A stretch of DNA of 30,145 nucleotides from an uncultured Prevotella sp. (GCA_900550035.1 URQS01000040.1:1-30145), one strand, 5' to 3'; shown: positions 1-8,121, counted from the stretch's first letter. The notes: a model not told the origin generated them from the letters alone. Numbers and translations are program-made.

Positions 1-130
1 GAAAAACTCATAAATCGCTCATTCTAAGCTATTCGGCAGATTTTAGCGTAATTTTTTATAAAAACATCTTTTTTCTGTCGCTTTTTGGCTGCGTTGTTGT
101 CTTTTTAGTATTATAAAGACCTAAATAGAA

Positions 131-286
131 ATGACAGACAAAGACATGCAAAGGCTTTGGACAGAAGCCTCTGACATAGCAAACAAATTATCTGATATGC
201 GCAGCATAGATACTGTAACTGCGTACAAGAGTGTGCGCCTTAGCATGCGTCGACAGGTTGTAAAGACTTATACTGCGTTGAACTGA
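131..286 (+). CDS. possible small protein, 51 aa, unknown function
   Basis: An uninterrupted ATG-to-TGA frame of 51 codons sits upstream of the sulfatase gene. The predicted peptide begins MTDKDMQRLWTEASDIANKL, is rich in Lys, Arg, Asp and Met, and looks helical and soluble, with no signal peptide or membrane segment. I do not recognise a family. A clear Shine-Dalgarno is not visible, which is common in Bacteroidota. The 45 bp between its stop and the sulfatase start would allow co-transcription. It could equally be a chance frame or the remnant of a longer gene. Bases 1-130 are A+T-rich and show nothing I can name. Confidence 0.3.
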   Translation: MTDKDMQRLWTEASDIANKLSDMRSIDTVTAYKSVRLSMRRQVVKTYTALN

Positions 287-330
287 AAAGTACTTGAGCA
301 AAATCCCAAATGGAACAAATCAAATAAATA

Positions 331-1773
331 ATGATGAACAGCAAGACATTATTCTATATGGCATGTGTCACGGCAGCTTCAATGCAAGCTGCTGCGGCAC
401 ATGCCAAAGCTGCAAATAAGAAGCACATGAACGTGCTTTTTATTATGGCCGACGACTTGCGTCCCGAAATGGGATGTTATGGCGTTAAGGATATTCATAC
501 TCCTAACTTCGACCGCTTCGCCAAAGGTGCTGTACTCTTCGACAACGCTTTCTGCAATGCGCCGGTCAGCGGCGCTTCGCGTGCAAGTGTGCTTACTGGT
601 ATGTATCCTAATTATCCTACACGCTTCATCGATTATACATGCAAGGCGAGCGTTGATGCCCCTAACGCCATACCTATTTCGGGGTGGCTCACCTCGCATG
701 GCTACCACACCGTGTCGAATGGCAAGATAATGCATCACATCGAAGACCATGCCGACTCGTGGAGCGAGGCTCCCTGGCGATGGCATCCCGATGGTTATGA
801 TGTATATTGGGCTGAATACAACCGTTGGGAGCTGTGGCTGAATAGCGAATCGGGCAAACACATCAATCCGCGTACAATGCGCGGACCCTTCTGCGAGTCG
901 GCTGACGTGCCAGACAGTGCTTACGACGACGGCCATGTGCTTGCAAAGACACTGGTAGACTTGCGCCGTCTGCGTGATATGGGTAAGCCTTTCTTCCTGG
1001 CTTGCGGTTTTTGGAAACCTCACTTGCCCTTCTGCGCACCCAAGAAGTATTGGGATATGTATCCCGCTGTGCCCATGGCAGCCAATCAGTATCGCCCCGC
1101 AGGACTGCCACCGGAGGTGCAGAATTCTGGTGAGATAAATGCCTACGCCAATGTCAGTAAGCCCAGCGACCAGGAGTTTTTGCATCTTGTCAAGACGGGT
1201 TATTATGCCTGTGTAAGTTATGTAGATGCTTTGTTCGGCCAGCTTATGGACGAGCTCGACCGATTGGGAATGGCGGACAACACCATTGTTATCGTATTCG
1301 GCGACCACGGATGGAGCCTTGGCGAGCACGGATTTGTGGGTAAGCACACTCTTATGACTACTTCTACACGCGTTCCGCTTATGGTACGAGTGCCGGGAAT
1401 GGCTAAGGGCGTGAGCAAGTCGATGGTTGAACTGGTAGATATTTATCCTACTATATGCGACCTTTGCGGCATTGACGCTCCCGTACAGCAGCTCGACGGC
1501 AAGAGTCTCACCCCGATACTGCGCAATCCGTCGCGCAGCGTGAAGCGTGAAGTGTACGTTCAGTGGCAGGGAGGCGACAATCTGCAGGACAATCGCTTCA
1601 ACTATGCCGAGTGGCAGAAGTCAGGAAATACTATGCTTTTCGACCATAATGCTGACCGCTACGAGAACGCTAATGTGTCGGGCAATGCCGATTATGCACA
1701 TACGGTGAATAGGATGAGCAAGGATATGAAGAAGGTGAAGAAGTTTGCTTTCCGCAAGAAGTGGACTAAGTAA
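331..1773 (+). CDS. secreted sulfatase, iduronate-2-sulfatase-like (S1 family)
   Basis: This is a formylglycine-dependent sulfatase that should remove sulfate esters from glycans in the periplasm or at the cell surface. The N-terminus (about residues 1-26) is a signal peptide ending in an Ala-rich stretch. The alkaline-phosphatase-fold start MADDLRPEMGCYG supplies metal-binding Asp41 and Asp42. The active-site signature is S-G-A-S-R at residues 80-84, so the residue to be converted to formylglycine is Ser80, which needs an anaerobic sulfatase-maturating enzyme. A second metal motif, GDHGWSLGEHG, lies near residues 325-335. Its length of 480 aa is normal. The opening and the HTPNFDRFAKG block resemble iduronate-2-sulfatases, but substrate cannot be assigned by eye. 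The start could be the ATG at 331 or the next one at 334. No sulfatase-maturating enzyme is in the window. Confidence 0.9.
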   Translation: MMNSKTLFYMACVTAASMQAAAAHAKAANKKHMNVLFIMADDLRPEMGCYGVKDIHTPNFDRFAKGAVLFDNAFCNAPVSGASRASVLTGMYPNYPTRFIDYTCKASVDAPNAIPISGWLTSHGYHTVSNGKIMHHIEDHADSWSEAPWRWHPDGYDVYWAEYNRWELWLNSESGKHINPRTMRGPFCESADVPDSAYDDGHVLAKTLVDLRRLRDMGKPFFLACGFWKPHLPFCAPKKYWDMYPAVPMAANQYRPAGLPPEVQNSGEINAYANVSKPSDQEFLHLVKTGYYACVSYVDALFGQLMDELDRLGMADNTIVIVFGDHGWSLGEHGFVGKHTLMTTSTRVPLMVRVPGMAKGVSKSMVELVDIYPTICDLCGIDAPVQQLDGKSLTPILRNPSRSVKREVYVQWQGGDNLQDNRFNYAEWQKSGNTMLFDHNADRYENANVSGNADYAHTVNRMSKDMKKVKKFAFRKKWTK

Positions 1774-1949
1774 AAAGAACGCGTTCGATCACTGCCATCG
1801 CATTTTTGCGGAAACGTTCCACCGACCTTTCCGATACGCCCAGATGCTGTGCGATATCAGCAGTCTTGGTGTGTTTCATCTGACTCATTACGAAAGCCAC
1901 ACGCCACGCGTTGCATCATATTTTCGTATGTATTCTGTCGGTTGTTCAT
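1766..1949 (-). pseudogene. frameshifted small helix-turn-helix protein
   Basis: On the minus strand, 16 bp behind the yraN stop, an ATG at 1949 opens a frame (MNNRQNTYENMMQRVA...) that stops at 1857. The +1 frame continues without a stop from about 1915 to a TAG at 1766-1768. It encodes a convincing HTH, KTADIAQHLGVSERSVERF, preceded by WRVAFVMSQMK. A single shift near 1910 would join the two into one protein of about 60 aa. Internal ATG 1888 could alternatively give an intact 40-aa HTH peptide. The HTH resembles sigma-70 region 4 or LuxR-type helices. The 3' end overlaps the convergent sulfatase gene by 8 bp. This could be a true pseudogene, a programmed shift or a sequencing error. Confidence 0.5.
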
Positions 1950-1965
1950 AGTAGTGTAGTTGCTG

Positions 1966-2343
1966 TCAGAAAGCCAGACACGGATTAAATGCGTCTACGA
2001 TATGTTCCAGTTGGGCGTTGTCGTTGTTGTCGCCAACGATGGTGATAATGTCAAAGCGTAGCATGTCGACAATGCCTTTGGTTTTGACGTAGTTGTTGGC
2101 GGCATAGCCTATGTTGCGTATCTTTTTCAGGTCGACAGCATCGTCGGGCTTTCTTACAACATCGCTTGTGCGTGTCTTCACCTCGACAAATACTATAGTA
2201 GTGCCGTCGTTAGTACGGGCAATGATGTCTATGTCGCGATGCCCGATACGCCAGTCGCGGTCGAGAATCTCGTAGCCGTTGTCTTGAAGATAGTCAGCGG
2301 CATACTGTTCGCCCCATTTGCCAAGTTCGTTATGACGTGCCAT
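1966..2343 (-). CDS. yraN: YraN/UPF0102 family endonuclease-like protein
   Basis: A 125-aa protein of normal length for UPF0102. It starts with the family signature LGKWGEQYAADYLQDNGYEI and carries the restriction-endonuclease-like core: Asp in GHRDIDIIAR (about residues 34-43) and the EVK triad in IVFVEVKTR (about residues 50-58). The family is conserved across bacteria and is predicted to be a nuclease of the Holliday-junction-resolvase fold. Its cellular role is poorly defined. It is a soluble cytoplasmic protein with no signal peptide. A short HTH frame lies 16 bp downstream and may share the transcript. A TAnnTTTG box 29 bp upstream of the ATG supports this start. Confidence 0.93.
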   Translation of the reverse strand: MARHNELGKWGEQYAADYLQDNGYEILDRDWRIGHRDIDIIARTNDGTTIVFVEVKTRTSDVVRKPDDAVDLKKIRNIGYAANNYVKTKGIVDMLRFDIITIVGDNNDNAQLEHIVDAFNPCLAF

Positions 2344-2371
2344 GATTATTAGTTAATGGATTATAATGTTG

Positions 2372-2379
2372 CAAAGGTA
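2372..2379 (-). promoter_or_regulatory. yraN -7 box
   Basis: On the minus strand this reads TACCTTTG, an exact match to the Bacteroidota -7 consensus TAnnTTTG, 29 bp before the yraN ATG. I see no good -33 TTTG at the right distance. Confidence 0.5.
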
Positions 2380-2464
2380 GCATAAAAATGCCTATTTGTA
2401 ATATTAACTGATTGTTTTATATTTCTTTTATAGTCAGTATATTGTCTTTTATATTAGAAATATA

Positions 2465-2472
2465 TAAATTTG
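2465..2472 (+). promoter_or_regulatory. -7 box of the glycine-zipper lipoprotein gene
   Basis: TAAATTTG matches TAnnTTTG. Transcription would begin near 2479, downstream of an in-frame ATG at 2412 and 40 bp before the ATG at 2520. This argues that 2520 is the real start. A Shine-Dalgarno-like GGGAGG at 2506-2511 also points to 2520. Confidence 0.5.
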
Positions 2473-2519
2473 CAATAAACGGAAAAAGGACAATTAAAAC
2501 AATTAGGGAGGATTATAAG

Positions 2520-3383
2520 ATGAAAAAAATTATAGTATTTGCAATGAGTGCGGTGCTTCTCGTAAGCAGTTGTGCTACGGGTGCAGGAGCTGGTGCTTAT
2601 GGCGGAGCTTCGCTTGGCTCGATATTGGGCTCAGCGATTGGCGGCATTGCTGGAGGTCCGCGTGGCAGCGATATCGGAACTATCATCGGTATGGCTGGCG
2701 GCGCTGTCGTAGGCGGTGCTATGGGCGATGCTGTTGAACGTCAACAGCGTCAGGAGCAGTATGAGGTGTTATCGCGTCGCAATGAGCGCATACAGCGTCA
2801 GAAGCAGTCGCAGGGTGTACAGCGTCAGTATGGTGATGATACATATACATACGGCAATAATCAGGACAACTTCAATCCGGCAGATATGGTTGATAAGACC
2901 AATTCAGGCGACGATCGCATAGACTTTGGTATATCGCCCCAAAACAATCAGAATGGAGTACGCAATAGTCTGACTGAGGGTCAGGCTCCGATAGCATCGA
3001 GCCGTGTAGAGCAGATTACTTCAGGTGTTCCTGCCACCGGTAAGCTGACAATAAAGAATGTGCGATTTACTGATACCGCTGGTGACGGTCGATTGAATGG
3101 TGGAGAGATTGGTCGTGTGGTGTTTGAGATTTACAACAACACGCAGTCGCCCATCTACAATTTCACGCCTACAGTGGTTGAGGCCGATGCCAACAAGCGG
3201 ATATACATCTCGCCGAGCGTTCGTGTAGAGAATATCATGCCTGGGCAGGGCTTGCGCTATACAGCCACAGTAAAGGCCGACCGCCGTATTAAGGACGGAC
3301 AAATACGTCTGATGGTGTCAGCCCAGAAGGACGGCCGTCCGATTTCGTATATCACGGTTGTGAAGGTTGATACTCAGCGCTAA
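2520..3383 (+). CDS. glycine-zipper lipoprotein with C-terminal Ig-like domain
   Basis: I chose the ATG at 2520 (287 aa) because it has GGGAGG upstream and gives a canonical lipoprotein signal: MKKIIVFAMSAVLLVSSC, with the lipobox Cys at residue 18. After it comes a glycine-zipper region (about residues 20-75: GGASLGSILGSAIGGIAGG...), as in outer-membrane-associated zipper proteins. A Gln/Arg-rich, low-complexity middle follows (about 76-170). The final 110 residues (from TGKLTIKNVRFTDTAGDG) look like a CARDB-type beta-sandwich. It is probably anchored in the outer membrane or cell envelope. Function is unknown. An upstream in-frame ATG at 2412 would add a 36-residue hydrophobic leader but lies before the likely promoter. 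Confidence 0.85.
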   Translation: MKKIIVFAMSAVLLVSSCATGAGAGAYGGASLGSILGSAIGGIAGGPRGSDIGTIIGMAGGAVVGGAMGDAVERQQRQEQYEVLSRRNERIQRQKQSQGVQRQYGDDTYTYGNNQDNFNPADMVDKTNSGDDRIDFGISPQNNQNGVRNSLTEGQAPIASSRVEQITSGVPATGKLTIKNVRFTDTAGDGRLNGGEIGRVVFEIYNNTQSPIYNFTPTVVEADANKRIYISPSVRVENIMPGQGLRYTATVKADRRIKDGQIRLMVSAQKDGRPISYITVVKVDTQR

Positions 3384-3398
3384 TTAATTCATTTTCAC

Positions 3399-3483
3399 CA
3401 CGAATCACACGAATCACACGAATCACACGAATCTTTATTTTTCCTTATTCGTGCTATTTGTGTGATTTGTGTGATTTGTGTTT
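3399..3483. terminator. tandem/inverted repeat between convergent genes, likely bidirectional terminator
   Basis: Three and a half copies of a 9-bp unit, CACGAATCA, run from about 3399 to 3433. After a 14-bp T-rich spacer an inverted set built on TTTGTGTGA runs to 3482. The arms pair over about 34 bp. In the plus-strand RNA the only recurring differences become G-U pairs, while in the minus-strand RNA they are C-A mismatches. It separates the convergent lipoprotein and RlpA-like genes, and T-runs border it. Confidence 0.6.
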
Positions 3484-3485
3484 TT

Positions 3486-4178
3486 TTATTTCCTTCTGAC
3501 TGTTCTTCTTTTGCATTTCGCCTTGCTTTTATGGCGAACGTTTGTTCGCTTTTTAGGCTGAACAGTCTTTTTCTCAGAATCTTTTTTTTCTTGGATAGTC
3601 TTGCCGTTGGCTTCCTTCTTCTTTTGGCTGTTATTGCCGTCAACCTCCTTTTCTGTTTTGGATTTGTCGTCAGCACCCTTCAATTGATGGGTTGTTTTGC
3701 CATAAGTAGGAAAGTGTAGGATGCCACTGGCTGGCAGAGTGTATTCCGTAATTTCAAAATCGATTTCAGGAATACTCTCTGGTTCGGGCTTGAACGGTAC
3801 GATAGTATTCCTTACGGGTTCGACCTTTACTACAGCTACGCCCTGGTTGATAATGCCCAACTCTTTGGCTGCAGCGTGCGAGAGGTCGATGATGCGTCCA
3901 CGTGAGTGCGGACCGCGGTCAGTAACGCGCACAATTACCTCACGCCCGTTACGTTCGTTGGTCACCTTGAGCAAAGTTCCGAACGGGTGTGTGCGATGTG
4001 CGCATGTCAGACTGTCGTGATGCAGTCGTTCACCGCTACTTGTACGTGAGCCGGTGGCTCGTTTTGAGTAGAACGAAGCCTTACCGTGCTGTATTTGCGA
4101 ACTGGCTGCGGCAACTGTTATTGCCACAGCCAGTGTCAGAAATGTTCTTTTAAATATCTTAGAGTTACCTATCATCAA
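3486..4178 (-). CDS. rlpA: RlpA-like double-psi beta-barrel protein, secreted
   Basis: A 230-aa protein with an N-terminal signal peptide (about residues 1-28, ending AAASSQ) and the RlpA double-psi beta-barrel at about residues 30-120: GKASFYSKRATGSRTSSGE, then TCAHRTHPFGTLLKVTN, then VRVTDRGPHSRGRIIDLS with the conserved Asp. RlpA proteins are septal lytic transglycosylases acting on denuded peptidoglycan, or binding proteins of that fold. The SPOR domain of the E. coli protein is absent. The C-terminal 75 residues are an extremely Lys/Gln-rich tail instead. The gene begins 4 bp after gdhA ends on the same strand and is probably co-transcribed with it. The start could be ATG 4178 or ATG 4175. 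Confidence 0.88.
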   Translation of the reverse strand: MMIGNSKIFKRTFLTLAVAITVAAASSQIQHGKASFYSKRATGSRTSSGERLHHDSLTCAHRTHPFGTLLKVTNERNGREVIVRVTDRGPHSRGRIIDLSHAAAKELGIINQGVAVVKVEPVRNTIVPFKPEPESIPEIDFEITEYTLPASGILHFPTYGKTTHQLKGADDKSKTEKEVDGNNSQKKKEANGKTIQEKKDSEKKTVQPKKRTNVRHKSKAKCKRRTVRRK

Positions 4179-4182
4179 GTGA

Positions 4183-5520
4183 TTATACTATGCCCTGAGC
4201 CATCATAGCGTTTGCCACCTTCATGAAGCCAGCGATGTTAGCGCCCTTAACATAGTCGATGTAGCCGTTAGGCTGCTTGCCGTACTTGACGCACTGCTCG
4301 TGGATAGAGTGCATGATGTAGTGCAGCTTCTCGTCAACTTCCTTCTCGCTCCAGCTCAGACGCATAGAGTTCTGAGTCATCTCAAGACCAGAAGTAGCTA
4401 CGCCACCAGCGTTGACAGCCTTGCCAGGAGCGAAGAGCTGACCTGCAGCAACGAACTTCTCAACAGCTTCAGCTGTACAGCCCATGTTCGAAACCTCGGC
4501 TACGCACTCAGGCTTGTGTGCCAGGATAGTCTCGGCGTCATTGCCGTTAAGCTCGTTCTGTGTAGCACATGTCAAGTATATGTCGGCCTTAACTTCCCAA
4601 GGCTTCTTGCCTGCTACGAACTTAGATCCGGGGAATTCGTCCTCGTACGGCTGGCATACGTCGTTGCCAGACGAGCGCAGTTCGAGCATATAGTCAATCT
4701 TGTCGCCCTCGATACCTGCCTCGTCAAGGATGTATCCGTCAGGACCAGACAATGTGATAACCTTAGCGCCAAGCTCAGTAGCCTTCTTAGCAGCACCCCA
4801 TGCTACGTTGCCGAAACCTGAAATAGCAACGGTCTTGCCCTTAAGGCTGAGTCCGCGTGTAGCCATCATCTGGTTAACGAAGTAGAGAGCACCGAAACCG
4901 GTAGCCTCAGGACGGATGCGTGAACCGCCGAACTCAAGACCCTTGCCTGTGAGCACGCCCTGATACTGGTGTGTCAGCTTCTTGTACATACCGAACAGAT
5001 AGCCAATCTCTCTGCCGCCTACGCCGATATCGCCTGCGGGAACGTCCTCGTCAGGACCGATGTGGCGATAGAGCTCAGTCATGAATGCCTGGCAGAAACG
5101 CATAACTTCAGCGTCCGAACGTCCGCGAATAGAGAAGTCTGAGCCGCCCTTGCCGCCGCCCATAGGCAGAGTGGTGAGCGCATTCTTGAATGTCTGCTCG
5201 AATCCGAGGAACTTCAGGATAGAGAGGTTCACTGACGGATGGAAACGCAAGCCGCCTTTGTACGGGCCGATGGCGCCGTTGAACTGAACGCGGTAGCCGA
5301 TGTTTACGTGTACCTCACCATTGTCGTCAGTCCAAGGCACGCGGAAAGTAATCACGCGTTCTGGCTCTACGAGTCGCTCGATGAGCTTTGCTTTCTCAAA
5401 TTCAGGATGGCTATTGTATACGTCCTCTACTGAGATTAATACTTCGCGTACTGCCTGCAAGTATTCGGCTTCGCCCGGGTGCTTTGCCTCGAGATCGTGC
5501 ATTATTTTTTCAACATTCAT
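4183..5520 (-). CDS. gdhA: NADP-specific glutamate dehydrogenase
   Basis: This hexameric enzyme catalyses reductive amination of 2-oxoglutarate with ammonia to give glutamate, the main ammonium-assimilation route in gut Bacteroidales. The 445-aa length is typical of the short bacterial class. The substrate region shows NGAIGPYKGGLRFHPSVN, the catalytic Lys124 in PMGGGKGGSDFS, and Asp164 in PAGDIGVGGREIGY. The Rossmann domain begins near residue 230 (GKTVAISGFGNVAWGAA). The SGPDGY sequence after the second beta-strand lacks an acidic residue, which fits NADP(H) preference. A full -33/-7 promoter is visible upstream at 5597-5628. Confidence 0.97.
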   Translation of the reverse strand: MNVEKIMHDLEAKHPGEAEYLQAVREVLISVEDVYNSHPEFEKAKLIERLVEPERVITFRVPWTDDNGEVHVNIGYRVQFNGAIGPYKGGLRFHPSVNLSILKFLGFEQTFKNALTTLPMGGGKGGSDFSIRGRSDAEVMRFCQAFMTELYRHIGPDEDVPAGDIGVGGREIGYLFGMYKKLTHQYQGVLTGKGLEFGGSRIRPEATGFGALYFVNQMMATRGLSLKGKTVAISGFGNVAWGAAKKATELGAKVITLSGPDGYILDEAGIEGDKIDYMLELRSSGNDVCQPYEDEFPGSKFVAGKKPWEVKADIYLTCATQNELNGNDAETILAHKPECVAEVSNMGCTAEAVEKFVAAGQLFAPGKAVNAGGVATSGLEMTQNSMRLSWSEKEVDEKLHYIMHSIHEQCVKYGKQPNGYIDYVKGANIAGFMKVANAMMAQGIV

Positions 5521-5596
5521 AGCGATAAGGTTTTAAGTTGTTTAATAGTTTTATTGTAGTATATTACGTTGCTTACTTTGTGTCACTTAGACATCG

Positions 5597-5628
5597 CAAA
5601 TATAGCATTTTTACTTTTACCGACCAAA
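5597..5628 (-). promoter_or_regulatory. gdhA promoter (-7 and -33)
   Basis: On the minus strand TTTG (5625-5628) is followed after 20 bp by TATATTTG (5597-5604). This matches the Bacteroidota TTTG-N19/20-TAnnTTTG pattern and leaves a leader of about 70 nt before the gdhA ATG at 5520. Confidence 0.65.
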
Positions 5629-5750
5629 TAAAATTTTGAGTTTTTGGTGAATTTAATTTACTTTTAGATAGCAGTTGCTGGTGTGTGCGATAACAAGTTT
5701 TTCGCTGTCGATAGGCTGTTATTATACATTATATATATAGTCTTTCAGTT

Positions 5751-5807
5751 TGTATAACATAGGCTCATCACACTGTATAACATAGGCTTATCACGTTGTA
5801 TAATATA
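5751..5807 (+). repeat. 23-bp tandem repeat upstream of the esterase gene
   Basis: Two full units and one partial unit of a 23-bp sequence start at 5751, 5774 and 5797, each opening with TGTATAACATAGGC or a close variant. The period is about two helical turns. The array lies 54-110 bp upstream of the predicted -7 box at 5861, where activator sites commonly lie. The rest of 5629-5860 is A+T-rich with no gene seen. Confidence 0.7.
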
Positions 5808-5860
5808 TTGGTTTTATTAATTTTTTAATGAAGTAGAAATCTTTTTCAGTAGTTTTTATG

Positions 5861-5868
5861 TAACTTTG
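5861..5868 (+). promoter_or_regulatory. -7 box of the esterase gene
   Basis: TAACTTTG matches TAnnTTTG exactly. Transcription would start near 5875, only about 4 bp before the ATG at 5879, so the ATG at 5918 is the better translation start. No convincing -33 TTTG is seen, which fits an activator-dependent promoter. Confidence 0.5.
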
Positions 5869-5917
5869 CAGAATCATAATGAACAAACCGAAAAACTTTA
5901 AAAACTACGTTGTTACT

Positions 5918-8035
5918 ATGAACTTAAAGCGAATAATTTTACATGCTATGCTTCCGGCTATGATGCTTGGAGTGTTCGGCTTGTTAGCTGCTCCTGCGTC
6001 GGCTGCAAGCAAAAAGAAGCAGAAGGCGCAGCCCATACGTGTGGCTTGCGTAGGCAACAGTATCACCTATGGCACTGGTATTGAGGACCGTGCCCGCGAC
6101 TCTTATCCATCGCAGCTTCAGCGTATGCTGGGCGACAAGTATGTGGTGGGCAATTTCGGCAAGCCCGGAGCCACGCTGCTCTATCACGGCCATCGCCCCT
6201 ACGTGGTGCAGAAGGAGTTTAAGGAGGCGCTTGCTTTCAAGGGCGATATTGCTGTGATTCATCTTGGCATCAACGACACCGACCCACGCAACTGGCCCAA
6301 CTATCGCGACGAGTTTGTCAAAGACTACCTCTCAATAATGGACTCATTGCGTGCAGCCAATCCAAAGGTGCGCTTCATATTGGCTCGTATGACTCCGATA
6401 GCCGACCGTCATCCGCGCTTTATATCAGGCACTAAGCAGTGGCACGGCGAGATTCAATCCGCCATTGAGACTGTAGCACGTCTTAGCGGAGCTGAACTCA
6501 TCGACTTCCACGAGCCTCTCTATCCCTATCCCAACCTCCTTCCCGACGCCATCCATCCCAATCCCGAGGGAGCCGGCATACTTGCCAAGACCGTGTACAG
6601 CGGCATAACGGGCAACTATGGCGGCCTGCAGATGTCGCAACTCTACACCGACTATATGGTGTTGCAGCGCAACGTGCCCCTCGACATACACGGCACAGCC
6701 AATGCCGGCGACAAGGTGACGGTAAGCATCGACCGTCAGACCATTACTGCCACAGCCGACAACCAGGGCAAGTGGTGTGCCGTACTCCAGCCGATGGAGG
6801 CAGCCGACGACCTGACGCTCACCGTCAAGGCTGGCCGACAGACCAATGTATATCGTCATGTGGCAGTAGGCGAGGTGTGGCTTTGCTCTGGTCAGTCGAA
6901 CATGGCGTTCATGCTGTGCCAGGCCGAGAGCTACAAGCGCGACATCAACAATGCCAACGACCCACAGCTCCGTCTCTACGACATGAAGGGACGTTGGGAA
7001 ACTTACGACGTGGCGTGGCCGGCATCGTGTCTCGACTCGCTCAATCACTTGCAGTATTACCGCCCCACTACATGGCAGCCCACTACGCCCGACAATGCCA
7101 AGTGGTTCTCTGCTATAGACTATTACTACGGACGCATGCTGCGCGATTCGCTCCGTGTGCCTGTAGGATTGATTTGCAACGCTATAGGCGGAGCGCCTAC
7201 CGAGTCGTGGGTCGACCGCAACACACTTGAGACACGCTTCCCTGCCATACTGCGCAACTGGCTTCACAACGACTTCATACAGGGATGGGTGCGCGGACGT
7301 GCCGCCAAGAACCTCACCAATGACAACACCCGTCTCGGACGCCATCCCTACGAGCCGTGCTATCTCTTCGAGAGCGGCATACTGCCGTTGCAGAAATATC
7401 CCATAAAGGGAGTAGTATGGTATCAAGGCGAGTCGAACGCCCACAACATGGACGCCCATTCTGAGCTGTTCAAGCTGCTCGTAGACAGCTGGCGCTCCAA
7501 TTGGAGCAACCCCCAGATGCCCTTCTACTTCGTGCAGTTGTCGAGTCTCAACCGTCCGTCGTGGCCGTGGTTCCGCTACAGCCAGCTTGAGCTGATGAAG
7601 CACATTGACAATACCGGCATGGCAGTATGCACCGACTGCGGCGACTCGCTTGACGTTCATCCCAAGCGCAAGCTGCCCGTAGGCGAACGTCTGGCACGAT
7701 GGACGCTCTGCAAGACTTACGGCAAGACCATCACCCCGTCGGGTCCTATATATAAATGTGTGGTGCGCCAGGGCGACGCACTCGTCGTTAGCTTCGACTA
7801 TGCCGACGGTCTCTGCACATCCGACGGCAAGTCGCCGTCTACCTTCGAGATAGCCGAAGTGGAGGGAATGTATTATCCAGCCACAGCCGTCATATCTGGA
7901 AGCACCGTTCGATTGACCTCGCCCGAGGTAAAGCATCCGCGCTACGTACGCTACGGATGGCAACCCTTCACCCGTGCCAACCTTGTCAATGGTGACGCTC
8001 TGCCAGCGTCTACGTTCAGAGGCGAAGTACAATAA
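5918..8035 (+). CDS. secreted two-domain esterase: SGNH hydrolase plus sialate O-acetylesterase-like
   Basis: From ATG 5918 the product is 705 aa. ATG 5879 would add 13 polar residues ahead of a normal signal peptide, so 5918 is preferred. After the signal (about 1-30, APASA) comes a GDSL/SGNH esterase: nucleophile Ser48 in VGNSITYG, block III GIND near residue 115, and the Asp210/His213 dyad in PDAIHPN. The second half is a sialate O-acetylesterase-type domain: nucleophile Ser327 in CSGQSNM, VVWYQGESN near residue 500, and DVHPKRKLPVGERL near 580 with the probable catalytic His. Both halves keep catalytic residues, so it likely removes acetyl groups from sialic acids or other glycans in the periplasm. 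It is a single-gene unit with its own terminator. Confidence 0.9.
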   Translation: MNLKRIILHAMLPAMMLGVFGLLAAPASAASKKKQKAQPIRVACVGNSITYGTGIEDRARDSYPSQLQRMLGDKYVVGNFGKPGATLLYHGHRPYVVQKEFKEALAFKGDIAVIHLGINDTDPRNWPNYRDEFVKDYLSIMDSLRAANPKVRFILARMTPIADRHPRFISGTKQWHGEIQSAIETVARLSGAELIDFHEPLYPYPNLLPDAIHPNPEGAGILAKTVYSGITGNYGGLQMSQLYTDYMVLQRNVPLDIHGTANAGDKVTVSIDRQTITATADNQGKWCAVLQPMEAADDLTLTVKAGRQTNVYRHVAVGEVWLCSGQSNMAFMLCQAESYKRDINNANDPQLRLYDMKGRWETYDVAWPASCLDSLNHLQYYRPTTWQPTTPDNAKWFSAIDYYYGRMLRDSLRVPVGLICNAIGGAPTESWVDRNTLETRFPAILRNWLHNDFIQGWVRGRAAKNLTNDNTRLGRHPYEPCYLFESGILPLQKYPIKGVVWYQGESNAHNMDAHSELFKLLVDSWRSNWSNPQMPFYFVQLSSLNRPSWPWFRYSQLELMKHIDNTGMAVCTDCGDSLDVHPKRKLPVGERLARWTLCKTYGKTITPSGPIYKCVVRQGDALVVSFDYADGLCTSDGKSPSTFEIAEVEGMYYPATAVISGSTVRLTSPEVKHPRYVRYGWQPFTRANLVNGDALPASTFRGEVQ

Positions 8036-8056
8036 CACAAGAATAATAAAAACCAA

Positions 8057-8098
8057 AAACAGCGGATTAGCTCATTTGCTAACCCGCTGTTTTTTTTA
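8057..8098 (+). terminator. intrinsic terminator of the esterase gene
   Basis: AACAGCGG-ATTAGC pairs with GCTAA-CCCGCTGTT around a short loop and is followed by a run of eight T. It lies about 25 bp after the esterase stop codon. Confidence 0.85.
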
Positions 8099-8121
8099 TT
8101 TAACAACTTACCAAATTCTTT

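Noticed and set aside
379..1347. 322-codon open frame antisense to the sulfatase
   Set aside because: It lies wholly inside a gene with clear catalytic motifs. The translation is Cys/His/Arg-rich with no recognisable domain, so it is a codon-usage shadow.
2412..2519. Upstream extension of the lipoprotein gene
   Set aside because: The -7 box at 2465 and the RBS-like GGGAGG at 2506-2511 both point to ATG 2520, which also gives a canonical lipoprotein signal.
3399..3483. Short regularly repeated units considered as a CRISPR array
   Set aside because: The 9-bp units are contiguous with no spacers, form an inverted repeat, and have no cas genes nearby.
3813..3850. Possible tRNA-like GGTTCGA stretch
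   Set aside because: It is inside the RlpA-like coding region, with no cloverleaf pairing around it. No tRNA was found in the window.
6425..8056. 543-codon open frame antisense to the esterase
   Set aside because: Long but fully opposite a well-supported gene. Its low-complexity Val/Gly/Arg/His composition is typical of the reverse strand of GC-rich-third-position coding DNA.
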